Shown here: positions 33,840 through 42,969 of the stretch, one piece after another
Layout: each line of letters begins with the position of its first letter
Numbering within the stretch: position 1 is the first letter of the stretch
Assembly (NCBI RefSeq): GCF_039535235.1
Contig: NZ_BAAAWU010000001.1
Span: forward strand, 6,947,001 to 7,011,000
Origin: Streptomyces roseoviridis
GTDB lineage: Bacteria; Actinomycetota; Actinomycetes; Streptomycetales; Streptomycetaceae
Length of the DNA stretch: 64,000 nt
Direction of reading: 5' to 3'
Translations under genes and position numbers: made by a program
Notes under the pieces: generated by a model
Told to the model about the DNA's origin: nothing
The model's database searches: none
What the model saw: only the letters and a program-made list of their open reading frames with translations

Positions 33840-36584
33840 TCATGGGGCCGGTTCGTGGGGCCGCGGAAGCGGCGGGAGGAACGGCAGGTGCGCCGGGCGG
33901 TCGTCCAGCGCCGCCGCGAGGGCCAGCAGGACGCCGGCACTGCCGGTGGAGAGGTCCATGGAGAGGCGCATCATCTGCTCTCCGGGGAAGGCGAGGTGGC
34001 CTCGGTAGGTCATGGCGTGCCAGGTGAGGCATCCGACCTGGCGGCGCACGTCCTGCCGCGTCGTACCGGGTCCGCCGGCGTTCGTGCGGGAGAGGTGGAG
34101 CACCATCCCGGCGACGCCGCGGAAGAGGCCCGGCTGGGCGTAGAAGGTGGCCTGCGCCGCCCGTACGATGTCGCGGCGGGCCCGGTCCAGGTCGTCGTCG
34201 CGCCGGTGGAGCAGATAGTCGTCGATCACCGTGCCGATGCCGACGCTGCCCGCGCCGAGGTAGGGCATCGTGCGCCAGCCCTCGTCGACCTGCAGGGTTC
34301 CCGACGCCCCGCGGACGCAGCGGGAGAGGTCGTCGTGGAGCGCCTCGGCGGCGAGGTCGAGCAGCGCGGTGTCCCGAGTGCGTTCGTAGAGCCGTACGAA
34401 CAGCAGGGCCCGTCCGGCACCGCCGTGCAACAGCCCCGTGCGCACCGTCCCCGGCGCCGCCCCCGCCGCCGTCGTCCGGGGGGACGTCCGCGGCGGGCGG
34501 GCCGTCAGCTCGGCGCATCGCAGGGCCGCCGCGTGCAGGCCGCTCTCACCGGTGGCGGTCGCCAGGGCGTCCAGGGCGAGGCCGATGCCGGCCGTCCCTC
34601 CGTGCAGGTCGGGGGCGAGGGCCTCGTGGTCCTGTTCGAGGACGAGCGAGGCCAGTTCGAGCGCGGCATCCGTGTGCCCGAGCCGGTCGAGGGTCCACGC
34701 GACGCCGGTGAGCCCGTCGTAGAAGCCGAGCGGCGTACCGGAGTCGGGTCGCTTGGCGTACCGCAGCAGTCTCTCCTCGGCCTCCGGACATCGGGGGCCC
34801 CCGCTCTCGCGCAGGGCGTGGAGCACTCCGGCGGTGCCGTACCCCACGGACATGCCCCCGCCGGCGGTGGCGAACTGGGCGATGTCGCCGGGAAAGAACC
34901 GGTCCTCCCGATCGGGCGTCGCCGACGCGAGGACGGCGCGCACCAGGGAGTCACGGGCGGCAGGCCAGTCCCCGGGCTCCACGGGCAGGAACCGGGGGCC
35001 GTCCGGGCGCCGGTCGGGCACTCGGGCGCCGTCGCCGGGCCGGACCCGGGAGCTGTCTGGGCGCCGGTCGGGCACTCGGGCGCCGTCGCCGGGCCGGACC
35101 CGGGAGCCGTCCGGGCGCCGGTCGGGCGCCTGCGCGCCGCCGCCGGGCGGGTTCCCGGACGGCTCGCGGGTGATCTCCCGCACCGCCTCGTCCAGGAACC
35201 CGGGGGGCACCGGGAACCGCGCCGCGGCGGCCTCCGCCAGGTGCGCGGCCTTGCCCCGGTCCACGGCCAGCAGACTCGTGAGGGGGATGAACAGGGCGAT
35301 CCGGAGGCACGCGAGGGCGTACCGGTCCACGTCGAAGCCCCGCCGGTCGGCCGGTGCCACGAACGCCGGGTTGGCGACGGTCTGACGGCCGCCCTCGGCA
35401 GCGGGCTTGGCCGCTTCGAAGTCCAGCAGCACCACCGACGACTCGTCCTCGGACACCATGATGTTGAACAGGTGCAGGTCGTTGAAGACGACTCCCCGTG
35501 CGTGGACCTCGGCCACGGCCCGCTCGACGAGCCCGTGGATCCGCAGCGCCCACTCCGTGTACGCGGCGAGCCTCTCCGCCGGCGGATCGGCCTCCATCAG
35601 CGGATGCCGCCGGGCGAAGAAGGTGTTGAGCGGCTTGCCCTCCACGAACTCCAGCGCGAGGAAGTGGTGGTCACCGACCGTGAAGCTGTCGAGGACCTCC
35701 GGCGTGCAGGCGAGCCCGGAGAGCTTCTCCAGCGCTTCGCGCTCGCGGCGCAGCCGGGTGACGGCGTCCGCCCCGTCCGCGGCGAGGCCGGCGTACGGAC
35801 GCGCCTCCTTCAGGACGACCCGTCGGCCCGTCGACCGGTGCCGGGCCTCGTACACGCCGCCGCCGTTGGAGAAGTGCAGCGCCTTCTCGATCTCGTAGGG
35901 CATGTCCTCCACCGTCACCGCGGCCCGCGCCGCGAGGTGCGGGAGCAGGAAGGCGGGCGGGGTCACCCAGTCGGGCACGTGGAAGACGGGACCGCGCCGA
36001 TCGGGTACGAGCGTGCCGGATCCGTCCTCCAGGGCCGGCCGCAACTCCCCGTGCTCGTCGTAGCAGTGGCGGCGGGTGAAGCTTCCGTACCGCAGGTGCA
36101 CGGGGCCCCGGCCCCACCGCAGGTCGCTCAGGATGTACGGACCGGCCTCGCCGTCCAGCAGTGCGGCCAGGTCGGTGGCCACGCGCTCGCACGCGTGGTC
36201 GTCGGCCGGGTAGACGGTGATGAACTTGCCGCTGGCCGAGCGGTCCGCGTACTTGGCGTTGCGCTGGTGGAGCAGATAGCGGCTGGGGACGAACTTGAAG
36301 GCGACGTCCCGCTCCAGGCAGTACTCCCGGACCGTGGCGAGGACCGCCTCCGCGTTGCCGAGACCGGCCGAGACGTGGATCTTCCAGCCCTGCGAAGGGA
36401 GCGGGCGGTCCAGCGGACGCAGAGCGAGCCAGTCGCCCGTCCGGTGCGAGGTCCAGCCCTCGGGTACGGGGAGGGTGGCGGCCCGGTAGAGGGAGCCGGT
36501 CTCGGCCTCGCCGAAGACGAGGCGGTGCGGCGCGTCGTAGAAGTGACGGTCGGCGTCGCAGAACACCGCGTACCCCTTGTTCAC
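33840..36584 (-). CDS. ramC: Class III lanthionine synthetase RamC
   Basis: A 914-residue trifunctional enzyme: an N-terminal lyase-like part (about 1-200), a kinase domain (about 230-470) with the catalytic loop VVFNDLHLFNIM (Asp369) and LLDFEAA, and a C-terminal cyclase domain (about 560-914) with LLHGGAGRA and double-barrel repeats. The Cys-Cys-His zinc triad of other LanC cyclases is not apparent, as expected for class III. It phosphorylates and dehydrates Ser/Thr of the RamS precursor and forms the thioether rings. The GTG start follows GAGGGAG. A 54-bp tandem repeat sits in the kinase-cyclase linker. It heads the ramCSAB operon. Confidence 0.95.
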   Translation of the reverse strand: MNKGYAVFCDADRHFYDAPHRLVFGEAETGSLYRAATLPVPEGWTSHRTGDWLALRPLDRPLPSQGWKIHVSAGLGNAEAVLATVREYCLERDVAFKFVPSRYLLHQRNAKYADRSASGKFITVYPADDHACERVATDLAALLDGEAGPYILSDLRWGRGPVHLRYGSFTRRHCYDEHGELRPALEDGSGTLVPDRRGPVFHVPDWVTPPAFLLPHLAARAAVTVEDMPYEIEKALHFSNGGGVYEARHRSTGRRVVLKEARPYAGLAADGADAVTRLRREREALEKLSGLACTPEVLDSFTVGDHHFLALEFVEGKPLNTFFARRHPLMEADPPAERLAAYTEWALRIHGLVERAVAEVHARGVVFNDLHLFNIMVSEDESSVVLLDFEAAKPAAEGGRQTVANPAFVAPADRRGFDVDRYALACLRIALFIPLTSLLAVDRGKAAHLAEAAAARFPVPPGFLDEAVREITREPSGNPPGGGAQAPDRRPDGSRVRPGDGARVPDRRPDSSRVRPGDGARVPDRRPDGPRFLPVEPGDWPAARDSLVRAVLASATPDREDRFFPGDIAQFATAGGGMSVGYGTAGVLHALRESGGPRCPEAEERLLRYAKRPDSGTPLGFYDGLTGVAWTLDRLGHTDAALELASLVLEQDHEALAPDLHGGTAGIGLALDALATATGESGLHAAALRCAELTARPPRTSPRTTAAGAAPGTVRTGLLHGGAGRALLFVRLYERTRDTALLDLAAEALHDDLSRCVRGASGTLQVDEGWRTMPYLGAGSVGIGTVIDDYLLHRRDDDLDRARRDIVRAAQATFYAQPGLFRGVAGMVLHLSRTNAGGPGTTRQDVRRQVGCLTWHAMTYRGHLAFPGEQMMRLSMDLSTGSAGVLLALAAALDDRPAHLPFLPPLPRPHEPAP
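35005..35130 (-). repeat. 54-bp in-frame tandem repeat in ramC
   Basis: The unit beginning GGGCGCCGGTCGGG occurs at 35005, 35059 and 35113 (exact 54-bp period, two full copies and a partial third). It encodes 18-residue units (DRRPDGSRVRPGDGARVP) at about residues 485-527, a flexible charged linker between kinase and cyclase. Confidence 0.95.
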
Positions 36585-36615
36585 TGCGCACTCCCTCGGT
36601 CGGTGACGGACACGA

Positions 36616-36675
36616 CGCTGTCATGTCCCCCACCGGCCCCGACAGTCGCCGCTGTCACCTTCCGCATGTGCGGAA
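36616..36675 (-). promoter_or_regulatory. Candidate regulatory region of the ram operon
   Basis: TTCCGCA-TG-TGCGGAA (36660-36675) is a perfect 7-bp-arm inverted repeat lying 76-91 nt upstream of the ramC GTG. CGCTGTCA is present as direct copies at 36616-36623 and 36650-36657, 34 bp apart, about three helical turns. Either could be the binding site of RamR or another developmental regulator; I cannot assign them further. Confidence 0.55.
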
Positions 36676-36727
36676 CGCACGGGTAACAAGGGTCCCGCGC
36701 ACGCCCCTCCCGCGCGGGCACGGGGTC

Positions 36728-37726
36728 TCAGGACAGCAGGTCCAGCAGCGCGGCGCCGGTGTCCGTGAGCCGGAGGCGGACCTCGCGCCCGTGGCGGGTA
36801 CGGCGCAGCAGGCCCGCACGGGCGAGCTGACCGCAGTGGTACGTGGCCGTGCTCACCGTGACGTGGGCCTGCCGGGCCGTCTCCGAGACGGACGGCCCGC
36901 GGCGGGCGGCCCGGAGGATCGCGGCCCGGACCGGACCGAGCACCGTCTCCAGCGGATCGGAGACCCTCCGCGGCTGCGTGTCCGCGCCCTCGGTGAGCTG
37001 CCCCAGCCCGGGAAGGGGGTAGCCGATCCAGATCAGGTCCGGGTCCTCGGCGCTGTAGGCGCAGGCGGAGAACCCCGAGGCGAGCGGCGCCAGGACCAGG
37101 CGGCGGCCGCGGTCCGAGAGATGCGAGGGGCAGGCGTGGGGGAGTTCCAGGAGGCCGTCGGCGTAACGGACCGACGCGCCCAGGGTGTTGAGCAGCGGGG
37201 CGAGACCGCCCGTCACGGAGGCGACCCCGACGCGTTCCGCCTCGCGCAGGAGCAGCCCGTCCGCCCGTCGCCACAAGGGGCAGAAGGCGGACCACACCGA
37301 GTGCGCGAGCCGCCGGTAGGCGTCGAGGAAGCGGCGGGGCCGGTCGGCGATCCGCCGCCAGTGTTCCGGGACGGCGTCGCCGAACCGGCGGGCGATCTCC
37401 TGTTGCAGCACCTCGGCGTCGAGGGCGTCCAGCTCCTCCTCGACGCCCCTCGGGTGCGGACCGGGCGCGGCGTCGCGCACGCCCCGTGTCAGGGAGAGGC
37501 TGTCGGGCAGCCACGGGACGCCCGAGGTGAACACGGCCCGCAGCTCGGCCCCGTCATCGGGCCGCGCCGACTGGCGGACGATCCGGTTCCATGACTGCGG
37601 CATGCCCTGAGGACGGTCGCCGAAGGCACCGGCGAGAACGGAGAACAGCGTCGTCCCCGGATGCCGGCTGACCGACAGATGCACATGCTCGAGACGTCCG
37701 ATCGGAACGCTCGCCGTCCTCGACAT
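36728..37726 (-). CDS. ArsR-like winged-helix transcriptional regulator (DUF5937-type N-terminus)
   Basis: A 332-residue protein. The C-terminal about 80 residues form a winged helix (LGPVRAAILRAARRGPSVSETA, then HVTVSTATYHCGQLARAGLLRRTRHGREV), typical of ArsR/SmtB-type regulators. The preceding 250 residues look like the DUF5937 region of long actinomycete ArsR-family proteins. No metal-binding Cys pair is evident, so it is probably not a metal sensor. ATG at 37726 with GGGGGG upstream is preferred over the longer frame. It is upstream of ramC on the same strand, but a 143-nt gap separates them, and control of ram is not implied. Confidence 0.8.
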   Translation of the reverse strand: MSRTASVPIGRLEHVHLSVSRHPGTTLFSVLAGAFGDRPQGMPQSWNRIVRQSARPDDGAELRAVFTSGVPWLPDSLSLTRGVRDAAPGPHPRGVEEELDALDAEVLQQEIARRFGDAVPEHWRRIADRPRRFLDAYRRLAHSVWSAFCPLWRRADGLLLREAERVGVASVTGGLAPLLNTLGASVRYADGLLELPHACPSHLSDRGRRLVLAPLASGFSACAYSAEDPDLIWIGYPLPGLGQLTEGADTQPRRVSDPLETVLGPVRAAILRAARRGPSVSETARQAHVTVSTATYHCGQLARAGLLRRTRHGREVRLRLTDTGAALLDLLS

Positions 37727-37795
37727 ACAGCCCCCCGCCGCACCGCCGTACCCGCTTCGAGGTCGCGATCGTATCCGTGTGCGGGAGGAGGCGGC

Positions 37796-37845
37796 GCACG
37801 GCAGGGGGCTTCGACACGCCGCCGAAGCCCCCCGTCGTGCCGTGC
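37796..37845 (-). terminator. Terminator of the small secreted-protein gene
   Basis: GGGGGCTTCG (37804-37813) pairs with 37823-37832 and GCACGGCA (37796-37803) pairs with 37838-37845, with a 5-nt bulge. It lies 18 nt past the stop of the leftward 121-aa protein. Confidence 0.8.
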
Positions 37846-37862
37846 GGTCAGGGCGGCTCAGG

Positions 37863-38228
37863 TCACGGGCTGCCCGTCCACGCCACGTACAGGTCGTAGG
37901 TGATCTCGCCCGCGCTCCTGCACTCGTAGACGAACCAGTACTTGTTGCGGACCCCGTTCTGGCCCGCGTTGTTGCACTGGTACCACGCGATGTCGCGGGT
38001 GTAGCCGTGGAAGGTGCGGTGGTACACCAGGTTGTACGCGGCGGCCGAGGCCCCGTTCGTCGCGGAGCCCGTGGCGCTGGTGGAGCCCGCGGCGCCGGTG
38101 GCGGCGCCGACGGCCGTGGGCGGGGCCGACGTCTGCGCCGCCGCCGTGCCGGCGAGCCCGGCGATCGACAGCAGACCCGCCGCCAGGGCACCCGCGGCCC
38201 GGACCGAATTCCTTCGTGACAAGGTCAC
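37863..38228 (-). CDS. Small secreted protein of unknown function
   Basis: A 121-residue protein with a signal peptide: basic start (SRRNSVR), hydrophobic core (AAGALAAGLLSIAGLAG) and a likely cleavage after TAAA. The mature part starts with a Ser/Thr/Gly/Ala linker, followed by a compact about 55-residue domain rich in Tyr, Trp and Asn (YHRTFHGYTRDIAWYQCNN, then NKYWFVYECRSAGEITYDLYV) with exactly two cysteines that could form one disulfide. I do not recognise the family. The start is GTG 38228, with TTG 38222 as an alternative that gives better spacing to AAAGG. It is monocistronic, with its own terminator. Confidence 0.7.
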   Translation of the reverse strand: MTLSRRNSVRAAGALAAGLLSIAGLAGTAAAQTSAPPTAVGAATGAAGSTSATGSATNGASAAAYNLVYHRTFHGYTRDIAWYQCNNAGQNGVRNKYWFVYECRSAGEITYDLYVAWTGSP

Positions 38229-38662
38229 ATACCTTTCTTCTGCCCGGATGCCCCCGCATCCGGATCCGACGACGGCCGGTGCCGGGCCTTCTCGACGAGG
38301 CCCCCGCACGACGACGCATGCGACGCCGCACCGGCTCCCCGGCCCGGAGCACCGGCCGGTACGACCACTCTGTCCGGGCGGGCCGGCCCGTCCCAGCCTT
38401 TCGAAATCCCTCGAAACGACAGGCCGCGCGGGGTGTGCGCCCACCGGGCGACCGAGCACCGGGGCGTTTGTCACCGCATCGCCCGCAGGGGCGTCGCGTC
38501 CCCCTTGGGCGACCGCGGCACGGCGAAAGCCGCCATGACCCGGGCGGCGAGGTGCGACCACCTGGCCCGTTCGGGTGACCGGACGGTGTGCCGCTCAAGG
38601 GCGGCTGCCGACCGAGGGGCAGGCTCGGGGGCCGTGGTACACGAGCCCCGGACGGATGCCTG
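38229..38662. other. 434-nt divergent intergenic region
   Basis: It separates the leftward secreted-protein gene from rightward ltrA and should hold both promoters. TCGAAA occurs as a 10-bp-spaced direct repeat at 38401 and 38411 in a less GC-rich patch. I see no credible ORF. Confidence 0.5.
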
Positions 38663-39856
38663 ATGAGTGCCTTGGACGCGGCAGCCCCGCGCGCGCGGGA
38701 GGGCCGGCACGCGGCCTGGCTGGAGCTGTTCTTCGACCTCGTGTTCGTGGCCTTCGCGGCGCAGCTCTCGCACGGGCTGCACGGCGACCCCGGGCTGCCG
38801 GAGTTCGCCGTCTTCCTCGGGCTGTACTTCCCGCCGTGGTGGATGTGGTGCAACCTGATGGTCTCGGCGAACCTCTTCGAGGACGACAGCGCCCGCCGCC
38901 GTTTCCTGATGCTCTTCGCGATGCTGTGCCTGGCCGCGATGGCCGCCGCGGTGCCCGAGGCCGACAGCACCCGTGGAGCGGTGTACGCCCTCGGGTACGC
39001 GGGCACGCGACTGGTCCTGCTCGGGCTCTGGTGGCCCGCGACCCGCTTCCCCGAGCCGCATCGGGTCCCGCGCTGGCGGCCTTTGAGCTACTGCCTGGCG
39101 TCCGGGCTGCTGTGGGCCGCGTCGGCGGCCGTCCCGTCCCCCTGGCAGTACGTCGTCTGGGCCGTGCTGATCGCCGCCGAGATGGCGCTGCTGCTCACCG
39201 CTCGCGGTCGCGGCGTTCCCGGCCGGCTGAACGCCGGGCACCTCGTGGAGCGGATCGGGCTGTTCGTCATCATCGTGTTCGGCGAGTCGGTGCTGTCCCT
39301 GATCACCTCGACGGACCACGTGTGGACGGCCGACGCCGGAGTCGTGGCGGTGCTGGGGTTCGTCCTGCTGGCCGCGCTCTGGTGGTCGTACTTCGACTTC
39401 GGCTCGACCGCGGCCGAGCAGGTGCTCGGCCGTGCCGAAGGGGTGCGGGCCTACCTGATGGCCCGGGACATCGGTGGCTTCCTGCACTACTTCGTCACCG
39501 CCGGCATCCTGTGCATGGCCGCCGGACTGGCCACCGCCGTCGAGGAGTCGGGCCACGCCCACCTGGCCGGGGGCCCCGCATGGGCCCTGGCCGGAGGTCT
39601 GGCCCTGTACCACGCCGCCCACGCGGCCATCGCGCTGCGCTTCGGCAGGAGCCCGGTCGCCGTGGCGGTCTGGGCGGTGCCGGGCATCGGCGTACCGGTG
39701 GCGGTGGCCCTCGCCCACCAGGTCCTCGCGCCCTGGCTGGTGGTCCTGCTGCTCGCGGCCGAGGCCATCGCTCACCTGCTGTACGCCCGCACCAAGGCAG
39801 CCCGCCTGCGGCCTCCGGCCGCCTCGTCGACGGACGATCCGAGGGCGGCGAGCTAA
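38663..39856 (+). CDS. Low-temperature-requirement A (LtrA) family membrane protein
   Basis: A 397-residue protein with about ten hydrophobic helices. It opens with WLELFFDLVFVAFAAQLSH, the conserved LtrA start, and contains ERIGLFVIIVFGESVLSLI, the most conserved family motif. LtrA was named from a Listeria cold-growth mutant; its molecular role is not known. ATG at 38663 places the family motif at the expected distance; the open frame begins 25 codons earlier. Its gene is single and convergent with the cellulase gene. Confidence 0.9.
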   Translation: MSALDAAAPRAREGRHAAWLELFFDLVFVAFAAQLSHGLHGDPGLPEFAVFLGLYFPPWWMWCNLMVSANLFEDDSARRRFLMLFAMLCLAAMAAAVPEADSTRGAVYALGYAGTRLVLLGLWWPATRFPEPHRVPRWRPLSYCLASGLLWAASAAVPSPWQYVVWAVLIAAEMALLLTARGRGVPGRLNAGHLVERIGLFVIIVFGESVLSLITSTDHVWTADAGVVAVLGFVLLAALWWSYFDFGSTAAEQVLGRAEGVRAYLMARDIGGFLHYFVTAGILCMAAGLATAVEESGHAHLAGGPAWALAGGLALYHAAHAAIALRFGRSPVAVAVWAVPGIGVPVAVALAHQVLAPWLVVLLLAAEAIAHLLYARTKAARLRPPAASSTDDPRAAS

Positions 39857-40023
39857 GGGGTGCCGGAGCCTCCGGTCGCCGCGGAGAAGACCGTGACGAC
39901 CGCCTCCGGAGACGGCGGCGGCCCGGTCCTGGAACACTCGGGGCCGTCCCGGGAGGCGGCCGCACCGCCCAGAACCCCGTCGAGGAGGGGGCTGGACGCG
40001 GCATGGGGCGGGGGAGTGCGAGG

Positions 40024-40989
40024 TCAGTAGCCGTAGATCATCTTGTAGGCGACCTCGGGGAGGAACTGTCCCGCCGAAGACCCGGCCCCGACGCCGCAGT
40101 TGCCGTCGGACTCACCCGGTGCCTTGATCCACAGGAGCATCTCGGCGCCGCCGCCCAGCTGGGTGGGGGTGCCGATGCGGCGGCCGGCGGCGTTGCACCA
40201 CTCGCCGTTGGAGCCGTTGCCGTTCCGGCTGGTGTCGACGACGAACGGCTTGGTGTAGCCGTAGCGGGCGGCCAGCTCGCTGTTGACGGCGTTGCCGTAC
40301 GCGGTGTTCTGGGCGGTGGTGTAGTAGTTGGAGACGTTGAGGGAGAAGCCGTGGGCCTGTCGCAGGCCCGCTTCGTGGAGGCGCTGGGCCATCGCCGCCG
40401 CGCCGATCCAGCCGGGGTTGCCCGCGTCGAGGTAGACCCACGTGTGGGGCGCCTGGCGGTTGAACTCGGCGAGGGCGCCGCTGATCATGCCCTGGCGCTC
40501 GCGGATCTGGGTCTGGTTCAGGCACCCGTAATCCGCGAGGGCGTCGGGCTCGAGGATGACCACGGCCGGGCGGCCCGCGATACCGCCGGCGAACTGCGCT
40601 ATCCAGGTCGCGTAGGCGGACGGCGAGGCCGCGCCGCCTCCGGAGTGCCCGCCGCAGGAGTCGCGGAGGTAGATGTTGTAGGCGACCAGGACCGGCAGCT
40701 TGTCCGAGCGGTCCGCCGCTCCCGCGTAGGCGCCGGTGGCGGTGCCGATGGTGCCGCTCCAGGCGCCGAACCAGCGCGCCGTCGGGGTGTTGGCGATGGA
40801 CGCGTTGATCGCGGGCGCCCGGCCGTCACCGGGATGGGCGGCGACCCACTGCTTGGCGCCGGAGTTCGGGTCCACGTAGAACCCGCTCGTCATGGTGGTC
40901 GGGTCGGCCGCGTGGGCGGACGGCGCGGCGGTGAGCGCCAGCGGCAGCGCGAGGAAGGCTGCGGCGAGGGCGCGGATGCGGCGGCGCAT
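40024..40989 (-). CDS. Secreted GH6 cellulase (endoglucanase/cellobiohydrolase)
   Basis: A 321-residue glycoside hydrolase family 6 enzyme. The signal peptide is residues 1-27 (RRRIR, hydrophobic core, cut after AHA). The GH6 residues are visible: Asp110 in LRDSCGG and the proton donor Asp149 in ILEPDALA, then WVYLDAGNPGWIG and WCNAAGR. It hydrolyses beta-1,4-glucan with inversion. No carbohydrate-binding module is attached, which leaves a compact catalytic domain. ATG at 40989 with CGAGGT upstream. A perfect CebR-type palindrome lies 40-53 nt before the start, so induction by cello-oligosaccharides is likely. Confidence 0.95.
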   Translation of the reverse strand: MRRRIRALAAAFLALPLALTAAPSAHAADPTTMTSGFYVDPNSGAKQWVAAHPGDGRAPAINASIANTPTARWFGAWSGTIGTATGAYAGAADRSDKLPVLVAYNIYLRDSCGGHSGGGAASPSAYATWIAQFAGGIAGRPAVVILEPDALADYGCLNQTQIRERQGMISGALAEFNRQAPHTWVYLDAGNPGWIGAAAMAQRLHEAGLRQAHGFSLNVSNYYTTAQNTAYGNAVNSELAARYGYTKPFVVDTSRNGNGSNGEWCNAAGRRIGTPTQLGGGAEMLLWIKAPGESDGNCGVGAGSSAGQFLPEVAYKMIYGY

Positions 40990-41028
40990 GGCTGTACCTC
41001 GGTTTCTCGGAGGGGTCCACGGAGGCGC

Positions 41029-41121
41029 TGGGAGCGCTCCCATCGGAAGGCGCTCCCAGCGGGCACTCTCTGGTTCTCGGGCGATGGCCGGTATCGTGTG
41101 ACCCGCCTGTCGCCCTGTCAA
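41029..41121 (-). promoter_or_regulatory. Cellulase promoter with CebR-type operator
   Basis: TGGGAGCGCTCCCA (41029-41042) is the perfect 14-bp palindrome known as the CebR box in Streptomyces cellulolytic genes. An imperfect second copy spans 41045-41058 and a half site TGGGAGC lies at 41124-41130. The promoter reads TTGACA (41116-41121), 17 nt, CACGAT (41093-41098) on the minus strand. The operator lies downstream of the start point, as expected for repression. Confidence 0.85.
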
Positions 41122-41245
41122 GTGCTCCCACACGGGCGCACTTCAGGTGGGGACCTCCGCGAGCGGCGCGGTCGGTCGGCGCCGCCTCGGCGTCACCGAC
41201 GACGTCGCCGCCCTCGGTGGTGGAGGCTCCCTGTGCCGCGGCGGG

Positions 41246-42706
<1,461 letters not shown>

Positions 42707-42785
42707 TCACGGAAGGATGAAAGCGCGGCGGAATGGAATCCGCGTGAACGGCGCACGCGTCCCTGGATGGAGGACGCTCGGATTC

Positions 42786-42902
42786 AGTGTGAAAACCTGG
42801 CGGAGGCATGTCAATGCTTTCGAAAGGCTTTCGGAAATCCGTCCCTTTCAAGGGATTCGGGAAGTGGCTTTGTGTCCGTGCGGGGGAATCGAAAGATTTT
42901 CG
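42786..42902 (-). promoter_or_regulatory. xlnA promoter and BxlR-type operators
   Basis: On the minus strand, TTGACA (42809-42814) and CACACT (42786-42791) are separated by 17 nt. Directly upstream of the -35 lie CTTTCGAAAG (42817-42826) and the overlapping CGAAAGGCTTTCG (42821-42833), and further up CGAAAGATTTTCG (42890-42902). CGAAA-N3-TTTCG also precedes the bxlE-type gene (47857-47869). Inverted CGAA...TTCG elements are what BxlR-type regulators of Streptomyces xylanolytic genes are reported to bind. Confidence 0.75.
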
Positions 42903-42969
42903 CAGCCGAGTGGGCCGTCGATGGGAACGGCGGTCCCTCCGGGGAGAGGCACCGCCATCGACAGGTAGG

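Noticed and set aside
35005-35130. CRISPR-like regular repeat
   Set aside because: The 54-bp units are directly tandem with no unique spacers, are in frame within ramC and encode an 18-residue linker repeat.
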